A stretch of DNA of 64,000 nt from Procambarus clarkii (GCF_040958095.1 NC_091156.1:21466199-21530198); one strand, 5' to 3'; numbered from the stretch's first letter, positions 46,201 through 59,913 are shown. Translations and numbers: made by a program. The notes: generated by a model from the sequence alone, not told the origin.

Positions 46201-49200
46201 CACAGCAACACACACAACACAGCAACACACACAACACAGCAACAAACAGAACACAGCAACACACACAACACAGCTACACAAGCCACAGCAACACAGGAAC
46301 ACACACAACACAGCATCACACACAACACAGCAACACACACAACACAGCAACACACACAACACAACAACACACACAACACACAACACAGCAACACACAACA
46401 CAGCAATACACACAAGACAACAACACACACAACACAGCAACACACAACACAGCAACACACACAACACAACAACACACACAACACAGCAACACACACAACA
46501 CAGCAACACACACAACACAGCAACACACACAACACAACAACACACACAACACAGCAACACACAACACTGCAACACACACAACACAACACACACAACACAG
46601 CAACACACACGACACAGCAACACACCCAACACAGCATCACACACAACACAGCAACACATACAACACAACAATACACACAACACAGCAACACACACAACAC
46701 AGCAACACACACAACACAGCAACATACACATAACAGCAACACACACAACACAGCAACACACACAACACAGCAACACACACAACACAAGAACACACACAAC
46801 ACAGCAACACACACAACACGAGAACACACACAACAGAGCAACACACACAATACAGCAACACACACAACACAACAATACACACAACACAGCAACACACACA
46901 ACACAGCAACACACACAACACAGCAACACACACAACACAACAACACACACAACACAGCAACACACACAACACAACATCACGCACAACACAGCAACACACA
47001 ACACAGCAACACACACAACACAACAACACACACAACACAGCAACACAACAACACACACAACACAACAACACACACAACACAGCAACACACACAACACAGC
47101 ATCACACACAACACAGCAACACACAACACAGCAACACACACAACACAGCATCACACACAACACAGCAACACACACAACACAGCAACACCCACAACACAGC
47201 ATCACACACAACACAGCAACACACACAACACAGCATCACGCACAACACAGCAACACACAACACAGCAACACACAACACAGCAACACACAACACAGCAACA
47301 CACACAACACAGCATCACACACAACACATCATCACACACAATACAGCAACATACACAACACAGCAACACACACAACACAACAACACACACAACACAGCAA
47401 CACACACAACACAGCAACACACACAACACAGCATCACACACAACACAGCAACACACACAACACAGCAACACACAGAACACAGCAACACACACAACACAGC
47501 AACACACACAACACAGCAAAACCTACAACACAGCATCACACACAACACAGCAACACACACAACACAGCAACATACACAACACAGCAACACACAGGAACAC
47601 AACAACACACACAACACAGCAACACACACAACACAGTAACACACACAACACAGCATCACGCACAACACAGCAACACACACAACACAGCAACACACACAAC
47701 ACAACAACACACACAACACAGCAACACAGCAACACACACAACACAGCAACACACACAACACAGCATCACACACAACACAGCAACACACACAACACAGCAA
47801 CACACACAACACAGCATCACACACAACACAGCAACACACACAACACAGCAACACACACAACACAGCAACACACACAACACAGCAAAACCCACAACACAGC
47901 ATCACACACAACACAGCAACACACACAACACAGCAACACACACAACACAGCAACACACAGCAACACAACAACACACACAACACAACAACACACACAACAC
48001 TGCAACACACACAACACAGCAACACACACAACACAGCATCACGCACAACACAGCAACACACACAACACAGCATCACGCACAACACAGCAACACACACAAC
48101 ACAGCAACACAGCAACACACACACAACACTGCAACACACAACACAGCAACACACACAACACAGCAACACACACAACACAGCAACACACACGACACAGCAA
48201 CACACAACACAGCAACACACACAACACAACAACACACACAACACAGCAACACACACAACACAGCAACACACACAACACAGCAACACATACAACACAGCAA
48301 CACACACAACACAGCAACACACACAACACAGCATCACGCACAACACAGCATCACGCACAACACAGCAACACACACAACACAGCAACACACACAACACAGC
48401 AACACACACAACACAACACACACAACACAGCAACACACACAACACAACAACACACACAACACAACAACACACACAACACAGCAACACACACAACACAGCA
48501 ACACAACAACACACACAACACAGCAACACACACAACACAGCAACACACACAACACTGCAACACACACAACACAGCAACACACACAACACAGCAACACACA
48601 TAACACAGCAACACACACGACACAGCAACACACACAACACAGCAACACACACAACACAACAACACACACAACACAGCAACACCCACAACACAGCAACACA
48701 CACAACACAGCAACACATACAACACAGCAACACACACAACACAGCAACACACACAACACAGCATCACGCACAACACAGCATCACGCACAACACAGCAACA
48801 CACACAACACAGCAACACACACAACACAGCAACACACACAACACAACACACACAACACAGCAACACACACAACACAACAACACACACAACACAGCAACAC
48901 ACACAACACAACAACACACACAACACAGCAACACACACGACACAGCAACACACACAACACAGCAACACACACAACATAGCAACACACACAACACAGCAAC
49001 ACACACAACACAACAACACACACAACACAACAACACACACAGCACTGCAACACACACAACACAGCAACACACACAACACAGCATCACGCACAACACAGCA
49101 ACACACACAACACAGCAACACACACAACACAGCAACACACAACACAGCAACACACACAACACAGCAACACACACAACACAGCAACACACACAACACAACA

Positions 49201-52200
49201 ACACACACAACACTGCAACACACACAACACAGCATCACGCACAACACAGCAACACACACAACACAGCATCACGCACAACACAGCAACACACACAACACAG
49301 CATCACGCACAACACAGCAACACACACAACACAGCAACACACACAACACAGCAACACACACAACACAGCAACACACACAACACAGCAACACACACAACAC
49401 AGCAACACACACAACACAGCAACACACACAACACTGCAACACACACAACACAGCAACACACACAACACAGCAACACATACAACACAGCAACACACACAAC
49501 ACAGCATCACGCACAACACAGCAACACACACAACACAGCAACACACACAACCCAGCAACACACACAACACAGCATCACGCACAACACAGCAACACACACA
49601 ACACAGCAAAACACACAACACAGCAACACACACACCACAGCATCACGCACAACACAGCAACACACACAACACAGCAACACACACAACATAGCAACACAGC
49701 AACACACAGAACACAGCAACACACACAAAACAGCTACACAAGACACAGCAACACACACAACACAGCATCACACACAACACAGCAACACACACAACACAGC
49801 ATCACGCACAACACAGCAACACACACAATACAGCAACACACACAACACAGCAACACACACAACACAACACACACAACACAGCAACACACACAACACAACA
49901 ACACACACAACACAGCAACACACACAACACAACAACACACACAACACAGCAACACACACGACACAGCAACACACACAACACAGCAACACACACAACATAG
50001 CAACACACACAACACAGCAACACACACAACACAACAACACACACAACACAACAACACACACAGCACTGCAACACACACAACACAGCAACACACACAACAC
50101 AGCATCACGCACAACACAGCAACACACACAACACAGCAACACACACAACACAGCAACACACAACACAGCAACACACACAACACAGCAACACACACAACAC
50201 AGCAACACACACAACACAACAACACACACAACACTGCAACACACACAACACAGCATCACACACAACACAGCAACACACACAACACAGCATCACGCACAAC
50301 ACAGCAACACACACAACACAGCATCACGCACAACACAGCAACACACACAACACAGCAACACACACAACACAGCAACACACACAACACTGCAACACACACA
50401 ACACAGCAACACACACAACACAGCAACACACACAACACAGCAACACACACAACACTGCAACACACACAACACAGCAACACACACAACACAGCAACACATA
50501 CAACACAGCAACACACACAACACAGCATCACGCACAACACAGCAACACACACAACACAGCAACACACACAACCCAGCAACACACACAACACAGCATCACG
50601 CACAACACAGCAACACACACAACACAGCAAAACACACAACACAGCAACACACACAACACAGCATCACGCACAACACAGCAACACACACAACACAGCAACA
50701 CACACAACATAGCAACACAGCAACACACAGAACACAGCAACACACACAAAACAGCTACACAAGACACAGCAACACACACAACACAGCATCACACACAACA
50801 CAGCAACACACACAACACAGCATCACGCACAACACAGCAACACACACAATACAGCAACACACACAACACAGCAACACACAACACAGCAACACACACAACA
50901 CAGCATCACACACAACACAGCAACACACACAACACAGCATCACGCACAACACAGCAACACACAGAACACAGCAACACCCACAACACAGCAACACACAGAA
51001 CACAGCAACACACACAACACAGCTACACAAGCCACAGCAACACAGGAACACACACAACACAGCATCACACACAACACAGCAACACACACAACACAGCAAC
51101 ACACACAACACAACAACACACACAACACACAACACAGCAACACACAACACAGCAATACACACAAGACAACAACACACACAACACAGCAACACACAACACA
51201 GCAACACACACAACACAACAACACACACAACACAGCAACACACACAACACAGCAACACACACAACACAGCAACACACACAACACAACAACACACACAACA
51301 CAGCAACACACAACACTGCAACACACACAACACAACACACACAAGACAGCAACACACACGACACAGCAACACACACAACACAGCAACACACACAACACAG
51401 CAACATACACATAACAGCAACACACACAACACAGCAACACACACAACACAGCAACACACACAACACAAGAACACACACAACACAGCAACACACACAACAC
51501 AAGAACACACACAACAGAGCAACACACACAATACAGCAACACACACAACACAACAATACACACAACACAGCAACATTCACAACACAGCAACACACACAAC
51601 ACAGCAACATACACATAACAGCAACACACACAACACAGCAACACACACAACACAGCAACACACACAACACAAGAACACACACAACACAGCAACACACACA
51701 ACACAAGAACACACACAACAGAGCAACACACACAATACAGCAACACACACAACACAACAATACACACAACACAGCAACACACACAACACAGCATCACACA
51801 CAACACAGCAACACACAACACAGCAACACACACAACACAGCATCACACACAACACAGCAACACACACAACACAGCAACACCCACAACACAGCATCACACA
51901 CAACACAGCAACACACACAACACAGCATCACGCACAACACAGCAACACACAACACAGCAACACACAACACAGCAACACACAACACAGCAACACACACAAC
52001 ACAGCATCACACACAACACAGCATCACACACAATACAGCAACATACACAACACAGCAACACACACAACACAACAACACACACAACACAGCAACACACACA
52101 ACACAGCAACACACACAACACAGCATCACACACAACACAGCAACACACACAACACAGCAACACACAGAACACAGCAACACACACAACACAGCAACACACA

Positions 52201-53501
52201 CAACACAGCAAAACCCACAACACAGCATCACACACAACACAGCAACACACACAACACAGCAACATACACAACACAGCAACACACAGGAACACAACAACAC
52301 ACACAACACAGCAACACACACAACACAGTAACACACACAACACAGCATCACGCACAACACAGCAACACACACAACACAGCAACACACACAACACAACAAC
52401 ACACACAACACAGCAACACGGCAACACACACAACACAGCAACATACACAACACAGCATCACACACAACACAGCAACACACACAGCACAGCAACACACACA
52501 ACACAGCATCACACACAACACAGCAACACACACAACACAGCAACACACACAACACAGCAACACACACAACACACACAACACAGCAAAACCCACAACACAG
52601 CATCACACACAACACAGCAACACACACAACACAGCAACACACACAACACAGCAACACACAGCAACACAACAACACACACAACACAGCAACACACACAACA
52701 CAGTAACACACACAACACAGCATCACGCACAACACAGCAACACACACATCACAGCAACACACACAACACAGCAACACACACAACACAGCAACACAACAAC
52801 ACACACAACACAGCAACACACACAACACAGTAACACACACAACACAGCATCACGCACAACACAGCAACACACACAACACAGCAACACACACAACACAACA
52901 ACACACACAACACAGCAACACAGCAACACACACAACACAGTAACACACACAACACAGCATCACGCACAACACAGCAACACACACAACACAGCAACACACA
53001 CAACACAACAACACACACAACACAGCAACACAGCAACACACACAACACAGCAACACACACAACACAGCATCACACACAACACAGCAACACACACAACACA
53101 GCAACACACACAACACAGCAACACACACAACACAAACAACACAGCAAAACCCACAACACAGCATCACACACAACACAGCAACACACACAACACAGCAAGA
53201 CACACAACACAGCAACACACAGCAACACAACAACACACACAACACAGCAACACACACAACACAGTAACACACACAACACAGCATCACGCACAACACAGGA
53301 ACACACACAACACAGCAACACACACAACACAGCAACACACACAACACAGCAACACACACAACACAGCATCACGCACAACACAGCATCACGCACAACACAC
53401 CAACACACACAACACAACAACACACACAACACAGCAACACACACAACACAGCATCACGCACAACACAGCATCACGCACAACACAGCAACACACACAACAC
53501 A
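43249..53501 (+). repeat. 17-bp minisatellite, about 600 copies (10.25 kb)
   Basis: Unit AGCAACACACACAACAC, nearly free of T and G on the plus strand. Variants are AGCATCACGCACAACAC, ACAACACACACAACAC, TGCAACAC and short units. The rare marker CAGCTACACAAGACACAG lies at 46003, 49731 and 50752, and CAGCTACACAAGCCACAG at 46271 and 51020. The offsets show a superunit of about 3728 bp plus an extra 1021-bp internal duplication (49.2-49.8 repeated at 50.2-50.8 kb). Minus-strand Cys/Val/Leu frames are artefacts. Confidence 0.97.
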
Positions 53502-54183
53502 AGACATCATTAGCCACATTGTCAAGAAGCTGGGACATTAGTGCTAATTGCCTTGATTACCAGCAATTATTTCTCATTAGAAGCTAACAAAGCCAGCAGC
53601 ACCAATTGCTTATAACTACAGCTGCAGGTATGCGACTCCTGAATACATAATGCAGCTGTAATGGTCACATTACAGGCCATTACATACACTCGTGACGTCA
53701 TTCTTTTATTGCTGTATTCCTATCATTCTTCATTCAATTCATCTAATTTGTATACGTATGAGAGAGTTAATTAATAAACATTACAAGGCTCTCAGAAGGC
53801 TGGAGGTAGCCAGGGGGGGGGGTTAGTTAGGGCGGGTAGTTAGGGCGGGTAGTTAGGGCGGGTAGTTAGGGCGGGTAGTTAGGGCGAGTAGCCGGTATTA
53901 GTGAATATGTTAAAATGCACAAAGTGCCTAAGCACCTATTTTTAACAAATATCCTTTGAAAACATATAAATTGTATTTATCAAACACATATGAAACGTTC
54001 ATTGACAGACATGAATATACAAAATGTATATACAACATATCTTGTAACTGATAAGATGAGTAATCAAGGCAAATTTAACATGGGCTATGGAAGGGTTTTG
54101 GGTTTAGGTAAACAATATACTTACCTTAGAGAAGGGAAGACATAAAGGTAAGTGGTACTGGGAGTGTGTGCGTGAAGACAAGA
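53502..54183. other. no gene; unique island with a 13-bp repeat
   Basis: The array stops sharply at unique sequence with several AATTA/CATTA cores and a TGACGTCA palindrome near 53693. A G-run and five copies of GTTAGGGCGGGTA lie at 53810-53888. No coding potential seen. Confidence 0.55.
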
Positions 54184-54641
54184 GAGTGGACACAGCCCTC
54201 CAAGAGGGTGGACTCAGACCTCCAAGAGGGTGGACACAGACCTCCAAGAGGGTGGACACAGACCTCCAAGAGGGTGGACACAGACCTCCAAGAGGGTGGA
54301 CTCAGACCTCCAAGAGGGTGGACTCAGACCTCCAAGAGGGTGGACACAGACCTCCAAGAGGGTGGACACAGACCTCCAAGTGGGTGGACACAGACCTCCA
54401 AGAGGGTGGACACAGACCTCCAAGTGGGTGGACACAGACCTCCAAGAGGGTGGACACAGACCTCCAAGTGGGTGGACACAGACCTCCAAGAGGGTGGACA
54501 CAGACCTCCAAGTGGGTGGACACAGACCTCCAAGAGGGTGGACACAGACCTCCAAGAGGGTGGACACAGACCTCCAAGTGGGTGGACACAGACCTCCAAG
54601 TGGGTGGACACAGACCTCCAAGAGGGTGGACACAGACCTCC
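54184..54641 (+). repeat. 22-bp minisatellite, about 21 copies
   Basis: CTCCAAGAGGGTGGACACAG plus AC. Variants are AAGTGGG and GGACTCAG. All three plus frames are open. Confidence 0.97.
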
Positions 54642-55060
54642 TCATAAATTAAGAGGGAACGAAGTAAGACATAGAATTCTTGGAATTCTAAACTTTGCCA
54701 GCTATTATTAAAGAAAACATATATACGAAAAAGGTAAGGTAAAGATGTCTTAGGTTACGATGTGCAGACAAAATGTCGCATGGGTTGTATACAGAACAAC
54801 AGGCTATCCCTTGTCTATAATCACAAGGAAAAAATAATTATCTACAATTTAAGAGAAATAGTGATTACAAAGGATTAAGATGAGAGAGATCTTAACACAT
54901 TAAGATGGATAACTTTATGAAGTTGCAGGTATTTGAAGACCAGGATTGGGATATGTTGAGTAATCTTGGATTTTTCCCGAACCTGTACTAGTAGCACCAG
55001 CGAGGACTAAACTCTTGTTCAGATATTATTAACCATAACATCTCTGGGAGGGAACCTACC
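54642..55060. other. no gene seen
   Basis: AT-rich sequence with no recognisable domain or repeat. Confidence 0.45.
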
Positions 55061-55322
55061 AGTCTCCGTGGTGTAGTGGTAAGACACTCGCCTGGCGTTC
55101 CGCGAGCGCTATGTCATGGGTTCGTATCCTGGCCGGGGAGGATTTACTGGGCGCAAATCCTTAACTGTAGCCTCTGTTTAACGCAACAGTAAAATGTGTA
55201 CTTGGATGAAAAAACGATTCTTCGCGGCGGGGATCGTATTCCAGGGACTTGCCCGAAACGCTACGCGTACTAGTGGCTGTACAAGAATGTAACAACTCTT
55301 GTATATATCTCAAAAAAAAAGA
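55061..55322 (+). mobile_element. tRNA-derived SINE with poly(A) end (third family), apparently full length
   Basis: The head GTCTCCGTGGTGTAGTGGTA (A box TGGTGTAGTGG), CGCCTGGCGTTCCGCGAGCG and B box GGGTTCGTATCCTGG is followed by CGGGGAGGATTTACTGGGCG, TTAACGCAACAGTAAAATG, TGTACTTGGATGAAAAAACG and GTACAAGAATGTAACAACTC, ending TATATCTC then a run of A at 55310-55320. I recognise the whole order from decapod genomic sequences. It has an internal Pol III promoter and no coding capacity. Confidence 0.88.
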
Positions 55323-55429
55323 GAATAAAACAACGTGCAAAGTGTGAATAATATATTAAATGTAATATTATTGCCTTGTAAACTCTGTATGTTCGCCAGT
55401 TGTATGTTGTGTTAGTGTGAGACAACTTG

Positions 55430-55928
55430 GAGAAACATTCCTTCACACATTCACTCAAAGTTGCCTCTGTGCTGGCAGCTGTGTCACACAATTTCTCTAC
55501 TTCCTGGGCCGAGTCCCGAAGGTCAGGTGAGGACACCAACTCTCCGCGGTGCTCTTCACTTCACCCTGGGCCCCTCACTCTGGGCCCTCACCCTGGGCCC
55601 TCACTCTGGGCCCTTCACCCTGGGCCGCTCACTCTGGGCCCTCACCCAGGGCCCTCAACTCCTCACAACTGCAGTTTAATTGAAACTTCTGATCCTTCTT
55701 GCAGTTCCAGACTCCCGGAGCGCCCAGACTGGCCCACTGGTCATTGGCTTCCTGCGGATGGCCGGGGTGCTGCCTGCTGTCCACACAGCTGATCTGTACT
55801 TTCTTGATGACACTGAGCGTCGACAGGGATTGCACCGTTCTCTCGCCAGGTTGCACAGAGAATGGGGAAGACAGTTCCTGCTCCCAGGCTCCAAACACAC
55901 ATTCAGAGTACGCCCAGATTCATGGTGA
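55430..55928 (+). other. possible exon pair, unproven
   Basis: A plus-strand open frame (HSFTHSLKVASVLAAVSHNF) ends at CGAAGGTCAG followed by GTGAGG, a donor-like site (55526/55527). CTTCTTGCAG ends at 55704, an acceptor-like site, and opens 70 codons with GPLVIGFLRMAGVLPA and DDTERRQGLHRSLARLHREW to a stop at 55928. Phase would be kept across the putative intron, which holds the small repeat at 55552. I recognise no domain, and the minus strand is also open over both parts (SAQEVEKLCDTAASTEATLS; GAWEQELSSPFSVQPGER), so strand and reality are undecided. Confidence 0.15.
55552..55655 (+). repeat. 13-bp GC-rich tandem repeat, about 8 copies
   Basis: Alternating CTCACTCTGGGCC and CTCACCCTGGGCC with small insertions. 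Confidence 0.85.
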
Positions 55929-56139
55929 TCGTCGTGAATCTGACGTACTCTTGACTACAACCTGCAGATCCTGTCCTGTAAACGTTCCCAGGAAGCTTTG
56001 CAGTGTCGCCCCATAAGGTTACTCTTGAATATGTCCTTCTAAGACGTTATAATCTCGTGAAGATGGTCGATTTGTTGCAGTTGCAATCGGCGAATCCTCT
56101 ACGCATGACGGTATAGAGTGTACTGGCGCCTGCCGCGGT
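55929..56139. other. no feature seen
   Basis: Unique-looking sequence between the possible exons and the box-rich patch. Confidence 0.4.
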
Positions 56140-56230
56140 TAAAACCGCCACTCAGGTGCTCCCGTCACGTCACGTGACCTCAGGTCACATCCTCATTGGT
56201 CACTCCTGCCAGTGTTTGACCAATCGCCTT
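56140..56230. promoter_or_regulatory. cluster of promoter-type boxes, tentative
   Basis: Within 90 bp: E-box CACGTG (56171-56176), everted nuclear-receptor-type half sites TGACCT-C-AGGTCA (56175-56187), ATTGG (56195-56199) and CCAAT (56220-56224). The patch is GC-richer than its surroundings. No TATA box or transcript evidence is visible, and no gene is attached to it with confidence. Confidence 0.22.
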
Positions 56231-56502
56231 TCCTCCATCCGGGAATTTCGGTGCCACTGCCCCTTTGTGATTCTCGACGGACAACTCCACCTTAGCTGGT
56301 AGCCATCTTTGCCAGGAGGCTAGGCTTTACCTCCACCTTAACTGATACTTAAAACCGAAATAATAATAACAAAATAGACTTTTGCCTCCCTGTAGCGTTA
56401 TAAAACCACCCTTGGAAGCTTTGGCTTATTTACACAGGAAGTGTGGCTCTTGAGAAGTGGGAAGAAGCGTGTCAAGCCATGGTTACTGTGACAGTCACTT
56501 AG
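56231..56502. other. no feature seen
   Basis: Unique-looking sequence with no recognisable domain. Confidence 0.4.
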
Positions 56503-56602
56503 AACACAGTCAAGCAGAACACAGTCAAGCAGAACACAGTCAACCAGAACACAGTCAACCAGAACACAGTCAACCAGAACACAGTCAACCAGAACACAGT
56601 GA
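56503..56602 (+). repeat. 15-bp tandem repeat, about 6.5 copies
   Basis: CAGAACACAGTCAAC with an early AAGCAGAA variant. Confidence 0.93.
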
Positions 56603-56925
56603 TACGACCCCCACGCAGCCTGGGTGGAACGAGTCTTACTTTGTGAGAGTCATTCTGCCTTCCGGACCTGATTGAGAGGTCAAAGGAAAGATGTATAAAT
56701 TAAATATATAATAATAGTCGTTAGTGAATAATTTAAAAATATGAGCAGAGGATGAGCATTTTAATAAGTGACATGAAATGAGATGTAGATATTTTGGTGG
56801 CATGAAGTGACGCTAGCAGGAGGTCGCGACCTCACTTGAGCTACTGCAGTCGTCAGAGATAGTTTGTTTGTTGTGTTCTCCTGGGGGAAGGATATAGTGC
56901 CCTGTGTTAGTGCTGAAGTATCTTA
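56603..56925. other. no gene seen
   Basis: AT-rich stretch without recognisable features. Confidence 0.45.
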
Positions 56926-57117
56926 AGATTATCTTGAGATGATTTTGGGGCTTTTTAGTGTCCCCGCGGCCCGGTCCTCGACCAGGCCTCCACCCCCAGG
57001 AAGCAGCCCGTGACAGCTGACTAACACCCAAGTACCTATTTTACTGCTAGGTAACAGGGGCATAGGGTGAAAGAAACTCTGCCCATTGTTTCTCGCCGGC
57101 GCCCGGGATCGAACCCA
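56926..57117 (-). mobile_element. tRNA-derived SINE, head lost
   Basis: The reverse complement matches the SINE at 12920: a remnant of the B box (GGTTCGATCCCGGGCGCCGG), GAGAAACAATGGGCAGAG, TACCTAGCAGTAAAATAGG, CTGTCACGGGCTGCTTCC and the tail to ATCTCAAGATAATC. It breaks at 57117 inside the tRNA-like head, so the A box is missing. Confidence 0.87.
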
Positions 57118-57442
57118 GTAAATCCTCAAGTAAAGGCAACTTGATGCCAAGTGTGAGGAAGCTATAAGGGAACTTCGTACACCATTTCTCTGTGATTTTG
57201 ATAAATTAGAGGCGACCTGAAAGTGTGTGTCGGTCGCGCCTTTCTGGAACTCTAATTGTGTTACTTCTTCAAGAGGAAGGAAGTAGGCAGGTGTTTCTGT
57301 TATGGAGCCTGCCGGGCGACTCCGTGTACTCAAGTCAGGAGCAGAAGAGCTGTGAGGCAGTCTTAAAGAAACTTTGTTGGACATCGTAGAGGACGCCATC
57401 TTGGAGGGCCGGAGTTGAACGCCCTCGAGCTACGAATTATGC
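57118..57442. other. no gene recognised
   Basis: Includes AACTTCGTACACC-type and GGAGCC segments partly echoed around 57660-57850 (GAACTTCGTACCGG, GGAGCTACACG). This hints at an older dispersed or LTR-type element, but nothing conclusive is visible. Confidence 0.35.
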
Positions 57443-57657
57443 AGCTTGTGTGGCAGAACTGCAACGTTTGTGTGGGAGAACTGCAACGTTTGTGTGGGAG
57501 AACTGCAACGTTTGTGTGGGAGAACTGCAACGTTTGTGTGGGAGAACTGCAACGTTTGTGTGGGAGAACTGCAACGTTTGTGTGGGAGAACTGCAACGTT
57601 TGTGTGGGAGAACTGCAATGTTTGTGTGGGAGAACTGCAAAATTTTGTGCGGGAGAA
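57443..57657 (+). repeat. 22-bp minisatellite, about 9.5 copies
   Basis: AACTGCAACGTTTGTGTGGG plus AG. Nearly identical copies; the last ones carry CAATG and AAAATTTTG changes. Confidence 0.96.
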
Positions 57658-58749
57658 GTTAGTGAGAGAACTTCGTACCGGAGGAGGAATATACGCTGAA
57701 CTATAGGTGGTGCAGGACTTGGAGTTGAGGAGTGGAACTCCAGTGACACAGTGAACCTTCAAGGTGTGTGTGGGGAGCTACACGTGTTTTGTGTGAAGCC
57801 GTGTGAGGGAGCTTCACAGACATTCAAGGAGGACTTCATATGCAGTTGATTGGAAGAACTGCAGGAGTACCTTGCGTGATATTTTAAGGACCCAGATTGA
57901 TGATTTTACTAGGGGGGGGGGGGAAACCTCGAGTAATGGAACAGAGGATATTATGGACACGTTGATGTTTAAGGGAGTGTTTGATTGTGTTTTGGCATGA
58001 AAGGCGCAGTGCAAGGTGAGAGATTGATGCTTTTGTGGAGTATGAAATATATGAATATCTTATGTGCCAAATATTGCAACATAAAGCAGTGAAGGGAGCA
58101 GAAGGTTGTAGGCTGAAGTTTAAGCCGCAGCCTGATACAGTTCTAGGTTGGAGACATAAGGCGATAATGGAGTGTTATCAGTTGGTAGTAGCCTAAGAGG
58201 TTGTATTGTTTTATGACTATTCCCGTATGTATATTGTGTATGTTCTTATGTTTTAAATGTTATATCTGTTAGTTTTTGCTCTTGTCCTGGTGGGGCGTCC
58301 TGGCTAGAGAGAAACACACGGTCGTAACTTGGGTGATAGTGGACTATAACTGAGGGGGATTGAGAGATCATCCCACAGTAAGGAGAGTGCGGGGAGTCAC
58401 GGCGGCTCAAGAGCGGGTGTGTGTACATGACAACTAAACAGTGTGAGCCGTACACCTGAATAAAGGTGACGCTGAACCCCCTCTCCCAGAACCATACGCT
58501 TACCAGGGTGATCTAAATAACTGCAAGCACTCCAGTGTCCATTGGTGGTCGACCGACGGTAGCGGGAGTGTGGCTACCAAGGTCCGCTGTTTGTTCTGTC
58601 AGGGAGTGGTTGGGGTCTCTGTTCCATGGTAAGCTAGTATCACGTTGGTTCAAATAACCATGTTTCATTGTATAACAATCCCCCCCCCCCATGATAACAG
58701 TCACCCAGAGCACAGTCCCCCCATGTTCTGGGTGGAAGACTAGGGCAGT
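57658..58749. other. no gene recognised (1.1 kb)
   Basis: G-run at 57911-57922 and C-run at 58680-58690. GCTCTTGTCCTGGTGGGGCG and AATAAAGGTGACGCTGAAC (58461 on) may mark the end of an old retroelement; uncertain. Confidence 0.35.
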
Positions 58750-58968
58750 GGAGGTAGTGGTAGTGTGTACTGGACCACTGAGGTAGTGGTAGTGTGTACT
58801 GGACCACCGAGGTAGTGGTAGTGTGTACTGGACCACTGAGGTAGTGGTAGTGTGTACTGGACCACTGAGGTAGTGGTAGTGTGTACTGGACCACTGAGGT
58901 AGTGGTAGTGTGTACTGGACCCCCGAGGTAGTGGTAGTGTGTACTGGACCACCGAGGTAGTGTACTAG
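58750..58968 (+). repeat. 29-bp minisatellite, about 7.5 copies
   Basis: AGGTAGTGGTAGTGTGTACT then GGACCACTG, GGACCACCG or GGACCCCCG. Confidence 0.96.
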
Positions 58969-59433
58969 GAGCCAGGCAGAGACGCCCATTAGCTCTCTCA
59001 TCCACCTCTCCTTCGCCAAACATATCACACATTTACAAAACAAAAATAAAAAATCCGATGTTTCAAAAACCCAATTTTCCCATGATTGAAAAAGATATAT
59101 TGATCACCAGTAGATCATGATATATACACGCTTATAAAACTTATAAGACTGGCTTTTGTAATGTTGCTGGGAGATGAGTCACAATATATTAGCTAGACAA
59201 TGATGAAATTGTCCCCATGTGAAAGTGAAGCAGATCTGCTTGTCAAGCTAATTATCGATATTAAGCCAAGAGTTGGTAAGAGGAAGTGTTAGTCATGAGG
59301 AACATTGTCTTGTTCTCCAACCCTTTTGGGGCTTGTTTTTCTCCACTTAGATTGTGCAGCATAGTTTTGGTGGTCATGTTATGATGTGACTATACATGTG
59401 GTGGAGCAGGTCTCTTGGACGGCCCGGGTCTTT
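58969..59433. other. no gene seen
   Basis: AT-rich sequence without recognisable features. Confidence 0.45.
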
Positions 59434-59633
59434 TCACAAGAACCTGTTGACTGAGTCACAAGGACCTGCTGACTGAGTCACAAGGACCTGCTGACTGAGT
59501 CACAAGGACCTGCTGACTGAGTCACAAGGACCTGCTGACTGAGTCACAAGGACCTGCTGACTGAGTCACAAGGACCTGCTGACTGAGTCACAAGGACCTG
59601 CTGACTGAGTCACAAGGACCTGCTGACTGGGTC
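59434..59633 (+). repeat. 22-bp minisatellite, 9 copies
   Basis: CACAAGGACCTGCTGACTGA plus GT. The last unit ends CTGCTGACTGGGTCAGCAG, a small perfect hairpin that exists only because of one A-to-G change. Confidence 0.96.
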
Positions 59634-59653
59634 AGCAGTCCCAGACCCAGTTA

Positions 59654-59785
59654 TTATTATATAATAATAACCCTCCATAGGTTGACAGGCCTTAATAACC
59701 CTACAGAGGTTGATAGGCCCTAATAACCCTCCCAAGGTTGATAGCCCTTGACAACCCCTCCAGAGGTTGATAAGTCTTACTAAGA
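59654..59785 (+). repeat. four-unit outpost of the 28-bp satellite
   Basis: Units such as AATAACCCTCCATAGGTTGA, CAGGCCTTAAT and CTACAGAGGTTGATAGGCCC are diverged relatives of the large array starting at 61064, 1.3 kb away, in the same orientation. Confidence 0.82.
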
Positions 59786-59819
59786 ATATTGTATATGCAG
59801 AGTATACCCCGCACATAAA

Positions 59820-59820
<1 letters not shown>

Positions 59821-59912
<92 letters not shown>
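59821..59912. repeat. TA microsatellite
   Basis: About 92 bp of (TA)n with one TTT interruption, abutting the SINE tandem. Confidence 0.97.

Positions 59913-59913
<1 letters not shown>

Noticed and set aside
43148..53444. Many minus-strand Cys/Val/Leu-rich frames resembling membrane or cysteine-rich proteins
   Set aside because: All derive from the 17-bp repeat. Frames shift with every irregular unit and show no start, signal or codon bias.
53810..53890. Telomere-like TTAGG repeat (GTTAGGGCGGGTA units)
   Set aside because: Only five 13-bp units; the sequence is not the arthropod TTAGG repeat. CCTAACCTAACC near 303-314 is just two copies.
55062..55141. A genuine tRNA gene at the second SINE head
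   Set aside because: The whole 260-bp SINE with poly(A) end follows it directly.
57118..58500. Possible old retroelement (echoed GAACTTCGTAC and AATAAA near 58461)
   Set aside because: The echoes are short, there is no coding motif, and boundaries cannot be placed; left as unassigned sequence.
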